A stretch of DNA of 64,000 nucleotides from Sulfuricurvum sp. (lineage in GTDB: Bacteria; Campylobacterota; Campylobacteria; Campylobacterales; Sulfurimonadaceae). Below the pieces are notes generated by a model that saw nothing but the letters and a program-made list of their open reading frames with translations, was not told the origin of the DNA and did no database searches. Position 1 is the first letter of the stretch, and each line of letters opens with the position of its first letter. Of this stretch, positions 46,556-54,980 are shown piece by piece. The position numbers and the translations under genes were made by a program. The stretch covers positions 38,164 to 102,163 of the forward strand of contig NZ_JAQUHV010000006.1 in assembly GCF_028681615.1 (NCBI RefSeq), written 5' to 3'.

Positions 46556-46568
46556 GAGAAATAACACT

Positions 46569-47360
46569 ATGTCCAAAATGTACTACTTGCCCCAAGGCAA
46601 CGAAGTTGAGCTTTTTAAGGCCGCTGCAGGAATGAATCTTCCCATTTTAATCAAAGGTCCGACCGGATGCGGTAAAACGCGGTTTATCGAAGCGATGGGC
46701 GAAGAGTTGGATCGCGCGGTCTATACCGTAGTGTGTCATGATGATCTCAGTGCAGCGGATTTGGTAGGGCGACATCTAATCGATGAGAATGGAACCTACT
46801 GGCAAGACGGACCGTTGACAAAGGCAGTGCGCAACGGAGGGATCTGCTATCTGGACGAGATCATAGAGGCTCGAAAAGATACGACGGTCATTCTCCATTC
46901 ATTGGCGGATTACCGTCGTGTGCTGCCGATTGACCGAACGGGGGAGGTAATCGAAGCTCATCCGGATTTTATGCTCGTCGTATCCTATAACCCCGGGTAT
47001 CAAAATGTGTTAAAAGGGATGAAACCCAGTACGAAACAGCGGTTTATCTCACTCAGTTTTGATTATCCGAAAGCGGAGATTGAAACAAAAGTCATTCTCC
47101 AAGAGAGCGGTATTGATCCCGAAATAGCTGAAAAACTGGTCGCCATAGCCGGTGAAATCCGTCAGCTGAGCGACAGCGACATCCAAGAAGCGGTATCGAC
47201 ACGATTGCTCATCTATGCCGCAAAATTGATTGCAAAAGGGTTTGACCCCTATCAAGCGTGTATCCACTCCATTGTAGAATCTCTCAGCGATGAAGAGGAT
47301 GTTTTAGAAGTGCTTGAGAAACTTATTTCGCTGCATTTTAAAAAAAGTTTGCATGTCTAA
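46569..47360 (+). CDS. norQ: NorQ, MoxR-type AAA+ ATPase
   Basis: The 263-residue protein has Walker A 'KGPTGCGKT' (29-37), Walker B 'ICYLDEI' and sensor 'VVSYNPGYQN'. It belongs to the CbbQ/NirQ/NorQ branch of MoxR ATPases and pairs with the VWA protein NorD. It overlaps norE by 8 bases. Confidence 0.92.
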   Translation: MSKMYYLPQGNEVELFKAAAGMNLPILIKGPTGCGKTRFIEAMGEELDRAVYTVVCHDDLSAADLVGRHLIDENGTYWQDGPLTKAVRNGGICYLDEIIEARKDTTVILHSLADYRRVLPIDRTGEVIEAHPDFMLVVSYNPGYQNVLKGMKPSTKQRFISLSFDYPKAEIETKVILQESGIDPEIAEKLVAIAGEIRQLSDSDIQEAVSTRLLIYAAKLIAKGFDPYQACIHSIVESLSDEEDVLEVLEKLISLHFKKSLHV

Positions 47361-47952
47361 AGCTCTAACCTTAAAACGTTCCTATCTGCCTGGAGATTTT
47401 GCCATTTGGATCGTTATCTATGTCGAACTGTTGACGTTTGGACTGTTCTTTGTCGGATATGCTTTTTCACGAAGGCTTAATGTTCAAATGTTTAATGATT
47501 CACAGCTATTTTTGAATAAAACAGCGGGATTTATCGATACCCTTATTTTAATCACCAGCAGTTATTTTATTGTAAAAGCGATTCAACGTATTAAAAACTC
47601 GAAAGAAAATGATATCCATATTTCCTCCGATGTCGCTTCTAAATGGCTGTTAGCCACAATGGTATTCGGGGGAATTTTTTTGATCAATAAACTCTTGGAA
47701 TTTTCCGCTATATTTTCCCAAGGGTTTAGCCTGAGTACCAATACGTTTTTTATGTTTTATCTTCTTCTTACGATGTTTCATTTCATGCATGTGCTTTTGG
47801 GAACCATCATTATCTTTACGATTCGCCAAAAAGTAAAAATCTTAGGATACAGTTCGACCGATTATACGGGTATGGAAACAGGAGCCGTGTATTGGCATTT
47901 GGTTGATTTGCTATGGATTGTCCTCTTCGCCCTCATCTATATCATGCGATAA
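47353..47952 (+). CDS. norE: NorE, cytochrome oxidase subunit III-like protein
   Basis: The ATG at 47353 lies in the end of norQ and gives 199 residues; the longer frame is inside norQ. Five membrane segments and 'MFHFMHVLLGTIIIF' and 'YWHLVDLLWIVLFALIYIM' match the heme-copper oxidase subunit III family, NorE type, an accessory for full NO reductase activity. Confidence 0.88.
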   Translation: MSKALTLKRSYLPGDFAIWIVIYVELLTFGLFFVGYAFSRRLNVQMFNDSQLFLNKTAGFIDTLILITSSYFIVKAIQRIKNSKENDIHISSDVASKWLLATMVFGGIFLINKLLEFSAIFSQGFSLSTNTFFMFYLLLTMFHFMHVLLGTIIIFTIRQKVKILGYSSTDYTGMETGAVYWHLVDLLWIVLFALIYIMR

Positions 47953-47961
47953 AGGTTACCT

Positions 47962-48225
47962 ATGAAAAAGACATTTGAAGTCGTTTTGTCGGTTCTGATA
48001 TTGCTGTCAATTTTTGCTTATTTAGTGGGATATCTAAAACTAGTGAGTTCATCTCTTGTGGCTGTTTTACTCGTGAGTACGTTCTTAAAAGGACAATTGG
48101 TGATTGACTATTTTATGGGGCTAAAAGAGGTTAAGTTTAAATATAGAATTATTCCTACGCTTTGGCTCAGTGTTGTATTGTCTTTGGTTGCTGTAGCTTA
48201 TTATTTGCCACTTGGTAAATTATAA
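47962..48225 (+). CDS. norF: NorF-like small membrane protein
   Basis: The 87-residue protein has three membrane segments ('LIDYFMGLKEV' loop-like sequence) as in prokaryotic cytochrome oxidase subunit IV/NorF proteins. It closes the norCBDQEF operon. Its stop overlaps the 3' end of the opposing Rrf2 gene by 6 bases. Confidence 0.75.
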   Translation: MKKTFEVVLSVLILLSIFAYLVGYLKLVSSSLVAVLLVSTFLKGQLVIDYFMGLKEVKFKYRIIPTLWLSVVLSLVAVAYYLPLGKL

Positions 48226-48636
48226 TTTTGTCTCTTTATTGTTGATAAGAGAGGCTAGGGTAGTCGTTGTCAACATAGTTTCAATAAGCTCTTTTGGCCG
48301 TGACCACTGATCGTGTAAAGCGCAGGGATTGGACGCGTCACATTTTTCAAATCCCAAAATACAGTGCTCCGACTCAAGCGGTTCCCCGATCGCTTCGAGA
48401 ATATCGCATAAACGGATGGAATCGGCGCTTTTGGCAAGAGTTAATCCCCCCTCACGGCCGCGTGAAGCGCTGACCAGTCCTTTTTTTACCAGTTCGGTCA
48501 TCATCTTTGTGAGATATTTATAGGGTAGGTTAAGCTCTTGATGCAAAACATTAACCGAGTGGGACGTGTCTGAGTAACGGTGTAGATACGATAACACTCG
48601 GATAGCGTATTCGGTAGTTTTTGAAAAATGCATCAC
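48220..48636 (-). CDS. nsrR: NsrR-like Rrf2 family regulator
   Basis: The 138-residue protein has an Rrf2 winged helix ('FSKTTEYAIRVLSYL', 'LPYKYLTKMMTELVKKGLV', 'GREGGLTLA') and three cysteines, Cys92, Cys99 and Cys105 (CILGFEKCDASNPC), the cluster pattern of NsrR/IscR. An NO-sensitive Fe-S repressor is expected from the nor neighbourhood. Candidate operators are the CTAY-N6-GTAG dyads before norC and before the divergently transcribed tolC gene. The start may be the second Met, 3 bases later. Confidence 0.85.
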   Translation of the reverse strand: MMHFSKTTEYAIRVLSYLHRYSDTSHSVNVLHQELNLPYKYLTKMMTELVKKGLVSASRGREGGLTLAKSADSIRLCDILEAIGEPLESEHCILGFEKCDASNPCALHDQWSRPKELIETMLTTTTLASLINNKETKL

Positions 48637-48696
48637 TGTTCCTTAAATTTTTAAAACACTATTTTATTAGATTTTTCCTTAGTATAGTGTATTTGT

Positions 48697-48710
48697 CTAC
48701 TTTGTGGTAG
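48697..48710. promoter_or_regulatory. Rrf2-type dyad before tolC-like gene
   Basis: CTACTTTGTGGTAG is a dyad of form CTAC-N6-GTAG, close to the two before norC. It lies between the divergent Rrf2 and tolC genes, 33 bases before the tolC start, so it could control both. Confidence 0.62.
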
Positions 48711-48742
48711 TATTATAGTGATTATTATTAAACAGGTGTAAT

Positions 48743-50023
48743 ATGCAGCGGATTCTTTTTTATTTAACCTTTAGTATCACTATGCATGCGTCAGTATTGA
48801 GCGTCGAAGATGCCGTTGCGATGGCATTAAAAAACCATCCTGACGCATATGCCGCATCGATGCGGTATGAGAGTGCCAAAGCTGATTCCCGCAGCATTCA
48901 AGCGGCGTTGCGTCCCCGCATAGATCTAAACGGTGAATATTTTCCGACAAAAACATTTGTAATGCCCGCAAACGGCGTTTTTTCGACACGCCAAAATGAT
49001 GCGTTTCATGCCGATATCAGTGCATCATATACATTATGGGATTTTGGACGGACGAGAGATCGTTACCATGCATCTTTGAGCAGTGAAGAGGAATCCGGCG
49101 CCAATAAAGAGACGATTCAAAATGCTCTGATTGAGCAGGTATGGTTTCAGTATTACTCTTTGGGGTATATCGCTTCGGTGATTGATACCGCAGAACTATC
49201 GGTCCGTTTTTATCAGGCACAGCTCAATCAAGCAACAGGCATGCGTCAGGCGGGATTGAAAACATTAGCGGATGAATCACGGTTCAAAGCCTCATTAATG
49301 GAAGCTGAAGAGCGTCTTAGAGCTGCCCATGCCGCCTGGGATAAAACACAAAACGCCTTAGGACTTCTGATCGGAAGCAATGAGAAGTTTACTGTCGATA
49401 ACAATGATTTGAAAAAGCGCGCTTTAGAGATACCATCGATAGCACAGAGTGAAAACCTCCGTGCGGATATGAGTGCTTCTAACCCTCAGCTCGCTGCGCT
49501 AAGAGCTAAGATAGAGCATTCTAAAGCTCTGTTTGATGCCCAAAATAAAGAATCTTACGGGACGGTATCGATTGTAGGTTCTTACGGATATGACAACTCT
49601 CTCTCCTCATATGACAGTTCTCAACTGGGGATTCGAGGGACTATTCCCCTCTATGATGGGAGAAAATTATCGGCGGATGCGGAAAAAAGCAAAATTGCTT
49701 TGGATATTGCACACAAAGAATATGAGAGCGCTGAAAAAGCTCTATGGCAAGAGTTATACAGTTCTTATCGTGATTTCAACCGTGCCGATGAGACAATCGC
49801 CGCCAAAGACGGAGTCATCGATGCAAACCAAAAGGCATTAGCGCTCTCGGAAGGTCGGTATGCACAAGGTTTGGCAACGTATGTGGATGTTTTGGAATCG
49901 CAAAATGCGTTAGATAATGCCCGTATCGAGTATGCGGAAGCAAATTTTCTGAAAATACAAGCTTGGGCGCACATACAGCGTTTATTGAATAAGGGGTGTG
50001 AAAATGATGTTTGCAAACATTAA
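48743..50023 (+). CDS. TolC-family outer-membrane efflux protein
   Basis: The 426-residue protein has a signal peptide and two OEP repeats: 'SVEDAVAMALKNHPDAYAASM' at the front (region 20-40) and 'GTIPLYDGRKLSADAEKSKIALD' in the second half, with long coiled-coil helices. It forms the outer-membrane channel of a tripartite exporter with the three genes that follow. The substrate is unknown; the Rrf2-type site in front suggests nitrosative stress. Confidence 0.88.
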   Translation: MQRILFYLTFSITMHASVLSVEDAVAMALKNHPDAYAASMRYESAKADSRSIQAALRPRIDLNGEYFPTKTFVMPANGVFSTRQNDAFHADISASYTLWDFGRTRDRYHASLSSEEESGANKETIQNALIEQVWFQYYSLGYIASVIDTAELSVRFYQAQLNQATGMRQAGLKTLADESRFKASLMEAEERLRAAHAAWDKTQNALGLLIGSNEKFTVDNNDLKKRALEIPSIAQSENLRADMSASNPQLAALRAKIEHSKALFDAQNKESYGTVSIVGSYGYDNSLSSYDSSQLGIRGTIPLYDGRKLSADAEKSKIALDIAHKEYESAEKALWQELYSSYRDFNRADETIAAKDGVIDANQKALALSEGRYAQGLATYVDVLESQNALDNARIEYAEANFLKIQAWAHIQRLLNKGCENDVCKH

Positions 50024-51149
50024 GCCGGTATTGATCGGTATCGGTGCAGCGGTTATCCTCGGAGGCTTGGGTTATACCAAGGTATATCTTCCTAAAGTGA
50101 CGTATGACTCGGTGTTAGCGAAAGAGGGGAATCTGACCGAAAATGTCAACGGAGTCGGAACACTGGAGGCCAAAGAGATTATACTTCTCGCTCCTAAAAG
50201 TACCTCAAAAATCGGGGCACTTTATGTCGACGAAGGGGATCATGTCAAGAGAGGGGCCGTATTGGCACGAATGGAACTCTCCGATTTGGCAGGAAATAAA
50301 ATCGAAAGTGCGGCTCTTATCGATAAAAGCCACTCGCAAATGGGTTCTCAAAAAGCCCTTATCGATGATTTAACGGCCAAAAAAGAGTTGAGCGATGCAA
50401 CCTTGAAGCGTTATCGAACTCTGATAAAGGGAGGCTTTGTGACACAGGCTGAGCTCGATGGTGCTGAGGCACAAGCTCGCAGTGCCAATGCCCTTTTGGT
50501 GAGTGCACAGGAGAATTTGGCGCAGTCGGTACATGAGGTACAAAGAGCAGAGGGATCGTTAAGCGCACTCAATGCCAAAATCAATGATCTCTCCCTCTCT
50601 TCTCCTATCGACGGAATTGTTGTTTCTCGCGAAGCGGAAGTCGGAAGTACGGTGGGGGCAGGCATGGCCATATTACGAATCGCAAATCCTAAGACAGTGT
50701 GGGTAAAAGCGTATATTGATGAGCGCCAAAGCGGGTTACTGCGAGTAGGGCAAAAGGGATTTGTTACCCTTCGTTCGACACATAAGCGCAAATGGCCGGC
50801 GGTTGTGAGCCGAATAGGTGTCGAGAGCGATCGAATAACGGAAGAACGTGTTGTTTATCTCACACTGCAGGAGACCCCTGAACCGCTATATCTTGCCGAA
50901 CAAGCCGAAGTGGAGATTATTATCGCCAATTATTCTAATGCTCTGATTCTCCCTGCAGAAGCTATTGTCTATAATGAGGATAATTCAGGAGTTTGGATGT
51001 CGGATAACGGCAAAGCGGTGTTCCATCCGGTATATGTTCTTGGACATAACAGCGATGGCAATGTGGCCATTTCTGGACTGGAGAAAGGGAGCCGTGTCAT
51101 TTTGATCGGAAACCGCCCCATGAAAACAGGAGACAAGGTTCGTCTATGA
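50004..51149 (+). CDS. HlyD/MacA-like membrane fusion protein
   Basis: The ATG at 50004 lies 7 bases after AAGGGG, a better start than the GTG at 49998. The 381 residues comprise a membrane anchor (about 8-25), a lipoyl/barrel-sandwich domain ('STSKIGALYVDEGDHVKRG', 'LSSPIDGIVVSREAEVGSTV'), an alpha hairpin and a beta-barrel ('TVWVKAYIDERQSGLLRVGQ'). It links the ABC permease to the TolC channel. Confidence 0.88.
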   Translation: MMFANIKPVLIGIGAAVILGGLGYTKVYLPKVTYDSVLAKEGNLTENVNGVGTLEAKEIILLAPKSTSKIGALYVDEGDHVKRGAVLARMELSDLAGNKIESAALIDKSHSQMGSQKALIDDLTAKKELSDATLKRYRTLIKGGFVTQAELDGAEAQARSANALLVSAQENLAQSVHEVQRAEGSLSALNAKINDLSLSSPIDGIVVSREAEVGSTVGAGMAILRIANPKTVWVKAYIDERQSGLLRVGQKGFVTLRSTHKRKWPAVVSRIGVESDRITEERVVYLTLQETPEPLYLAEQAEVEIIIANYSNALILPAEAIVYNEDNSGVWMSDNGKAVFHPVYVLGHNSDGNVAISGLEKGSRVILIGNRPMKTGDKVRL

Positions 51150-52282
51150 TCAATTTGGCACAGCGTGATATTTCCCACTCTCTGGGAAAATTCATTACGA
51201 CCGCATTAGGTGTAGGGATGCTCATCGGTGTTATGCTGATTATGCTCGGGGTATATCGCGGAATGGTGCATGACGCGATGATCGTCCCCAATGATCTGAA
51301 GGCCGATTTGTGGGTTGTCCAAAAAGATACATTGGGACCATTTGCTGAAAGCTCCCGTTTACATGAAGATCTAAAATACGCGTTGAGCGGATTTACAGGA
51401 GTTGAAAAGGTTTATCCACTCACATTTCAGAGTCTTCAGATCATTCAAAATAAAAAGCCGATACGGGTATATGCACTGGGGTATGAATCATTAAGCGGTT
51501 TTACCCCTTTTCGTCTCGTCGAGGGGAGGGCAATATCGATTGCTCATCAGGAAATCATTGTTGATATAAAAACCGGATTTAAACTCGGAGATTCCATCTC
51601 TTTAGGGCGCAATACCTATAGGGTTGTCGGTCTTACCAAAAAAGCAGTCTCATCAGGAGGGGACCCGATGATTTATCTGGATCTCTCTGAAGCGCAAGAA
51701 CTACAGTTTTTATTTAGCAATGAACAAATCCGCAATGACCGTTTCAGAGGTGGAGAAGCATCAGCTACTGCTATGGTCAATACATTTGTCTTAAAGGTTA
51801 AAAAAGGATTTGATCCCATAGCTGTAGCGCAAGAAATAAAGCGGTGGAAACATCAGGAAGTCTATACCGAAGAAGAACAGGCCTCGATTCTCACGACGAA
51901 TTTGATTGAACGTTCTGCGAAGCAGATAGGGATGTTTACCGTTATTTTACTCATTGTTTCTTCGGTGATTATCTCACTAATCATTTATACGATGACCATG
52001 GGAAAAATAAAAGAGATTGCTATTTTGAAACTGATCGGAGCTCCCAACAGTGTCATTACTAGAATGATTGGACAGCAGTCACTGCTTCTGGGGGGGATCG
52101 CTTTTATAGGCGGGAATATTTTTGCACATGCGAGTGCCGATATCTTTCCAAAGACGATTGTCCTTTTCTATTCGGATGCAGCCAAACTTTTTGTTGTGGT
52201 TATCATCATCAGTATACTAGCCTCTCTTTCCGGGATACGTTCGGCACTGAATGTTGATCCTGCCAGTGCGATCGGGGGATAA
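51146..52282 (+). CDS. DevC/MacB-like FtsX-family ABC permease
   Basis: The 378-residue protein has one N-terminal membrane helix, a large periplasmic domain (about 45-255) and three C-terminal helices with an FtsX domain ('MGKIKEIAILKLIGAPNSVI'). This matches DevC-like permeases of tripartite exporters. It overlaps the fusion-protein gene by 4 bases. Confidence 0.85.
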   Translation: MINLAQRDISHSLGKFITTALGVGMLIGVMLIMLGVYRGMVHDAMIVPNDLKADLWVVQKDTLGPFAESSRLHEDLKYALSGFTGVEKVYPLTFQSLQIIQNKKPIRVYALGYESLSGFTPFRLVEGRAISIAHQEIIVDIKTGFKLGDSISLGRNTYRVVGLTKKAVSSGGDPMIYLDLSEAQELQFLFSNEQIRNDRFRGGEASATAMVNTFVLKVKKGFDPIAVAQEIKRWKHQEVYTEEEQASILTTNLIERSAKQIGMFTVILLIVSSVIISLIIYTMTMGKIKEIAILKLIGAPNSVITRMIGQQSLLLGGIAFIGGNIFAHASADIFPKTIVLFYSDAAKLFVVVIIISILASLSGIRSALNVDPASAIGG

Positions 52283-52981
52283 ATGAAACGCTCTATTATA
52301 CGGTTGGAACAGATTCATAAAACCTATGGAAATGGGGATAGTGCCGTTACAGCGATTAAAGAGGCCAATTTTGAAGTTTATTCGGGTGAAACGGTCGCAT
52401 TGCTCGGTCCCAGCGGTTCCGGGAAAACTACATTGATTACGATGATCGGATGTATTACGGAACCCTCAGGCGGGAAGCTATTTTTGGATAATGAGCTGAT
52501 ATATGATCAAAAATGGCAGGTAAAGGATACTCGACGGATTCGTCGTGAAAATATCGGCTTTATTTTTCAATCGCACAATTTGATACCGTTTCTAAATGTC
52601 TTGGAAAATGTGACATTGGTTCCGCAAATGAATAAAATTACCAAAAACAAGGCCGATACGCATGCCAAAGAGCTCTTGGATTATTTAGGAGTAGGCGATA
52701 AACTAGAGAAAATGCCTTCACAGCTTTCAGGGGGGCAGAGTCAACGTGTGGCGATCGCCCGTTCGTTGGCAAATAATCCAAAAATAATTTTAGCGGACGA
52801 ACCCACTGCGGCGTTGGACTCCGAACGGGCGCTGTCGGTTATGCAGCTGTTGAAAAAACTCTCTATCGAGCAGGATGTAGCGATTATTGTCGTTACCCAT
52901 GATGAACGGATGCTGCCGTTGTTTGACCGGATTTTACGCGTTGAAGATGGACGTGTTTATGAAGAGACAAAAGAGAGATGA
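52283..52981 (+). CDS. LolD/DevA-like ABC ATPase
   Basis: The 232-residue ATPase has Walker A 'GPSGSGKTT', signature 'LSGGQSQRVAIARSL', Walker B 'IILADEPTAALD' and switch 'VTHDERM'. It belongs to the MacB/LolD/DevA branch. It starts directly after the permease stop. Confidence 0.92.
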   Translation: MKRSIIRLEQIHKTYGNGDSAVTAIKEANFEVYSGETVALLGPSGSGKTTLITMIGCITEPSGGKLFLDNELIYDQKWQVKDTRRIRRENIGFIFQSHNLIPFLNVLENVTLVPQMNKITKNKADTHAKELLDYLGVGDKLEKMPSQLSGGQSQRVAIARSLANNPKIILADEPTAALDSERALSVMQLLKKLSIEQDVAIIVVTHDERMLPLFDRILRVEDGRVYEETKER

Positions 52982-52987
52982 AGTAGT

Positions 52988-53473
52988 TTGAATAAAAATT
53001 CTATACATAATGTCAAAAAAAATCTACTTGACCGTTTTACAGAGAGTGTAATTCCTGGAATAGGTGCTTTTTTTGGGCTCTCTTTTATCGGGTTAATTGC
53101 TCAATCGGTTCATCAAATGCTCATTATAGCCCCATTTGGGGCGACTGCTGTTCTCCTTTACAGCGCACCGGAAAGCCAGTTTTCGAAGCCATGGAATGTT
53201 TTAGTGAGTTACTTGCTATCAACGATCATCGGTTTTTTGATTTTGCGTTACAGCAACGGTCAATGGCTTGCTATCGGCGGGGGATTTGGTATTGTCATTA
53301 TACTGATGCATGTATTTAAAGCAATCCATCCGCCTGCAGGAGCCAATTTCTTAATCGTCACGCAAGGGCATATAACCTTTTATTTATTGTGGCCGCTTTT
53401 TATCGGTCTAATAACGTTGGTTATTATCGGGATTGGCTTGCATAAAATACGAAAAAAAATAACAATTCGATAG
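52988..53473 (+). CDS. HPP-family membrane protein
   Basis: The 161-residue protein starts with TTG, has four membrane segments and the family motif in 'IHPPAGANFL' plus 'APFGATAVLLY'. Plant HPP proteins are nitrite transporters of chloroplasts, so nitrite movement is possible here between nor and nir genes; this is an analogy only. It ends 12 bases from the opposing nnrS gene. Confidence 0.82.
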   Translation: MNKNSIHNVKKNLLDRFTESVIPGIGAFFGLSFIGLIAQSVHQMLIIAPFGATAVLLYSAPESQFSKPWNVLVSYLLSTIIGFLILRYSNGQWLAIGGGFGIVIILMHVFKAIHPPAGANFLIVTQGHITFYLLWPLFIGLITLVIIGIGLHKIRKKITIR

Positions 53474-53485
53474 AGGAAACCGAAG

Positions 53486-54691
53486 TTATTTTTTACCAAA
53501 AACAAGAGTTTTTCCGTACCGTGCGCCCCAGACAATAAATAAAAGAATCCATCCGCACGCCGCCGCATCAAATAACCATGGATGAGAGCCTCCGAATGCC
53601 GTATCTACAGAGAGTGCCAAGCGCACGATAACAATCACCTGTGTCCACCAAAACAACGCGATGGCTACTTTACCCGCATCCGGCGACTGGCCGGAATGCC
53701 CGAGAGTGACGCGTGTACCGAAACCGATCAGTATGGTAGTTAAAAACCCTAACGCCAAGAGATGAATCTCTGCAAATAAGAAACTGACGTTGTAGATCAT
53801 CTCGATAATTTGGAGTAATGAGCCGATAAAAAGTCCTATTGGGAGCCAGAAGAGGGCGAGATGAAGAATCCAAATGATTGCCGGTGAGTTAAACGGATGG
53901 AGTTTCCATCGCAAAAACTCGCGAAGCAGATAAAGAGATAGGAGCATACCGATAATCGCTTCTCCTACCGTGAAGTCAATGAGCGCGAAAAACGTTTTAA
54001 TGATGAACGCACTGAATACTATTTCGACAAAATATTTCGTTTTAGGCTCCTGAGAATGGCTGAAAAATGGGATCATGCGCTGAGCGACAGAAAAGGTGAG
54101 GAACACAAAGAAGAAATTTACGATAATGGGCGGGATCAGAGCAAACCAGTTGTGAAAATTCCAAACTAGAGAGATGCCGAAGGCAATGATCCACAAAAGA
54201 TGTGTTATAAGGGTAATACCATGTGCAACTAATATCCAAAAAGGGTCTTGTTTGACCGGTGATTGTCCGATTTTATAAATCCAATAAAGCGCAAAAATTG
54301 CCATAGAATGGGCGAATAACACGGCAACCATCGCAAATAGCGTTAACCACTCCGAAAACAGCGAACCTGCAAAAAAGAGTACAGCGCCTATTTGATAAAG
54401 CCAGACGATACGAATATAAGCCTCTTTCGGAATTGCCATCGTAGAACAAAAGCGAGGGAAGGTCGTAAATAGAAAACCGTGAAAAAATTGGGCGAAGACC
54501 AGGAATGCAAGGGAATAAAGATGGAACTGGTTTTCACTTATACTGAGAGTAATGATTCCTTTATGAGATAGTACAAAAAGTACCATTGATACAATGGCCC
54601 ATAAAAGACCGAAAACAAAAAATGGCTGATGCGGCTGGGAGAGAAAATAGTTTTGTTTTTGAGGCAATGGAGCCGTCGAAAAAGTAGACAT
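53486..54691 (-). CDS. nnrS: NnrS family heme-copper membrane protein
   Basis: The 401-residue membrane protein has about 12 helices and conserved histidines ('FFHGFLFTTFPRF', 'HSMAIFALYWI', 'AEIHLLALGFLTTILIGFGTRVTLGHSG' region 300-327). NnrS proteins are found in denitrifiers and protect against nitrosative stress. A TTGAC-N4-GTCAA box lies 55 bases before the start. Confidence 0.9.
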   Translation of the reverse strand: MSTFSTAPLPQKQNYFLSQPHQPFFVFGLLWAIVSMVLFVLSHKGIITLSISENQFHLYSLAFLVFAQFFHGFLFTTFPRFCSTMAIPKEAYIRIVWLYQIGAVLFFAGSLFSEWLTLFAMVAVLFAHSMAIFALYWIYKIGQSPVKQDPFWILVAHGITLITHLLWIIAFGISLVWNFHNWFALIPPIIVNFFFVFLTFSVAQRMIPFFSHSQEPKTKYFVEIVFSAFIIKTFFALIDFTVGEAIIGMLLSLYLLREFLRWKLHPFNSPAIIWILHLALFWLPIGLFIGSLLQIIEMIYNVSFLFAEIHLLALGFLTTILIGFGTRVTLGHSGQSPDAGKVAIALFWWTQVIVIVRLALSVDTAFGGSHPWLFDAAACGWILLFIVWGARYGKTLVFGKK

Positions 54692-54745
54692 TGTAAATTC
54701 CTTATAAAGTATACGGGAGTATATCGAGTTAGGAAATATGAGGTA

Positions 54746-54759
54746 TTGACGAAGGTCAA
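54746..54759. promoter_or_regulatory. FNR/DNR-type box before nnrS
   Basis: TTGACGAAGGTCAA is a perfect palindrome of the DNR/NnrR type. It lies in the 103-base gap between the small glycyl-radical gene and nnrS, so nnrS can be transcribed from its own promoter. Confidence 0.72.
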
Positions 54760-54794
54760 GAAATGATCCCCTCTATTGAGGAGGGGAAAAATAT

Positions 54795-54959
54795 TTAAGA
54801 AACTTTTTTGTCTTCACAAAAATGGATTCGATCTTTATGCTCTTGTTTTTTGCCGATGTTGAAACTTTCAACCGGACGATGGTAGCCCATTACTCGAGTA
54901 TAAACAACGCATTTTGTACGTTTAGACGAATGTGTATTTAAGATGGCATCTGTTTTCAT
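54795..54959 (-). CDS. Stand-alone glycyl-radical domain of anaerobic ribonucleotide reductase
   Basis: This is a 54-residue gene with an AAGGAG site 7 bases before its ATG, 21 bases behind nirS on the same strand. The core 'VVYTRVMGYHRPVESFNIGK' is the C-terminal glycyl-radical segment of NrdD (E. coli: RRVCGYLGSPDARPFNAGK), with Gly25 in RVMGY as the radical position, and continues with a Lys/Glu-rich end as in NrdD. The NrdD encoded at 60829-62931 ends right before this segment. So the two chains together make one complete NrdD. Activation would be by NrdG, as for the fused enzyme. Confidence 0.85.
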   Translation of the reverse strand: MKTDAILNTHSSKRTKCVVYTRVMGYHRPVESFNIGKKQEHKDRIHFCEDKKVS

Positions 54960-54980
54960 AGTATCTCCTTATTTGATTAA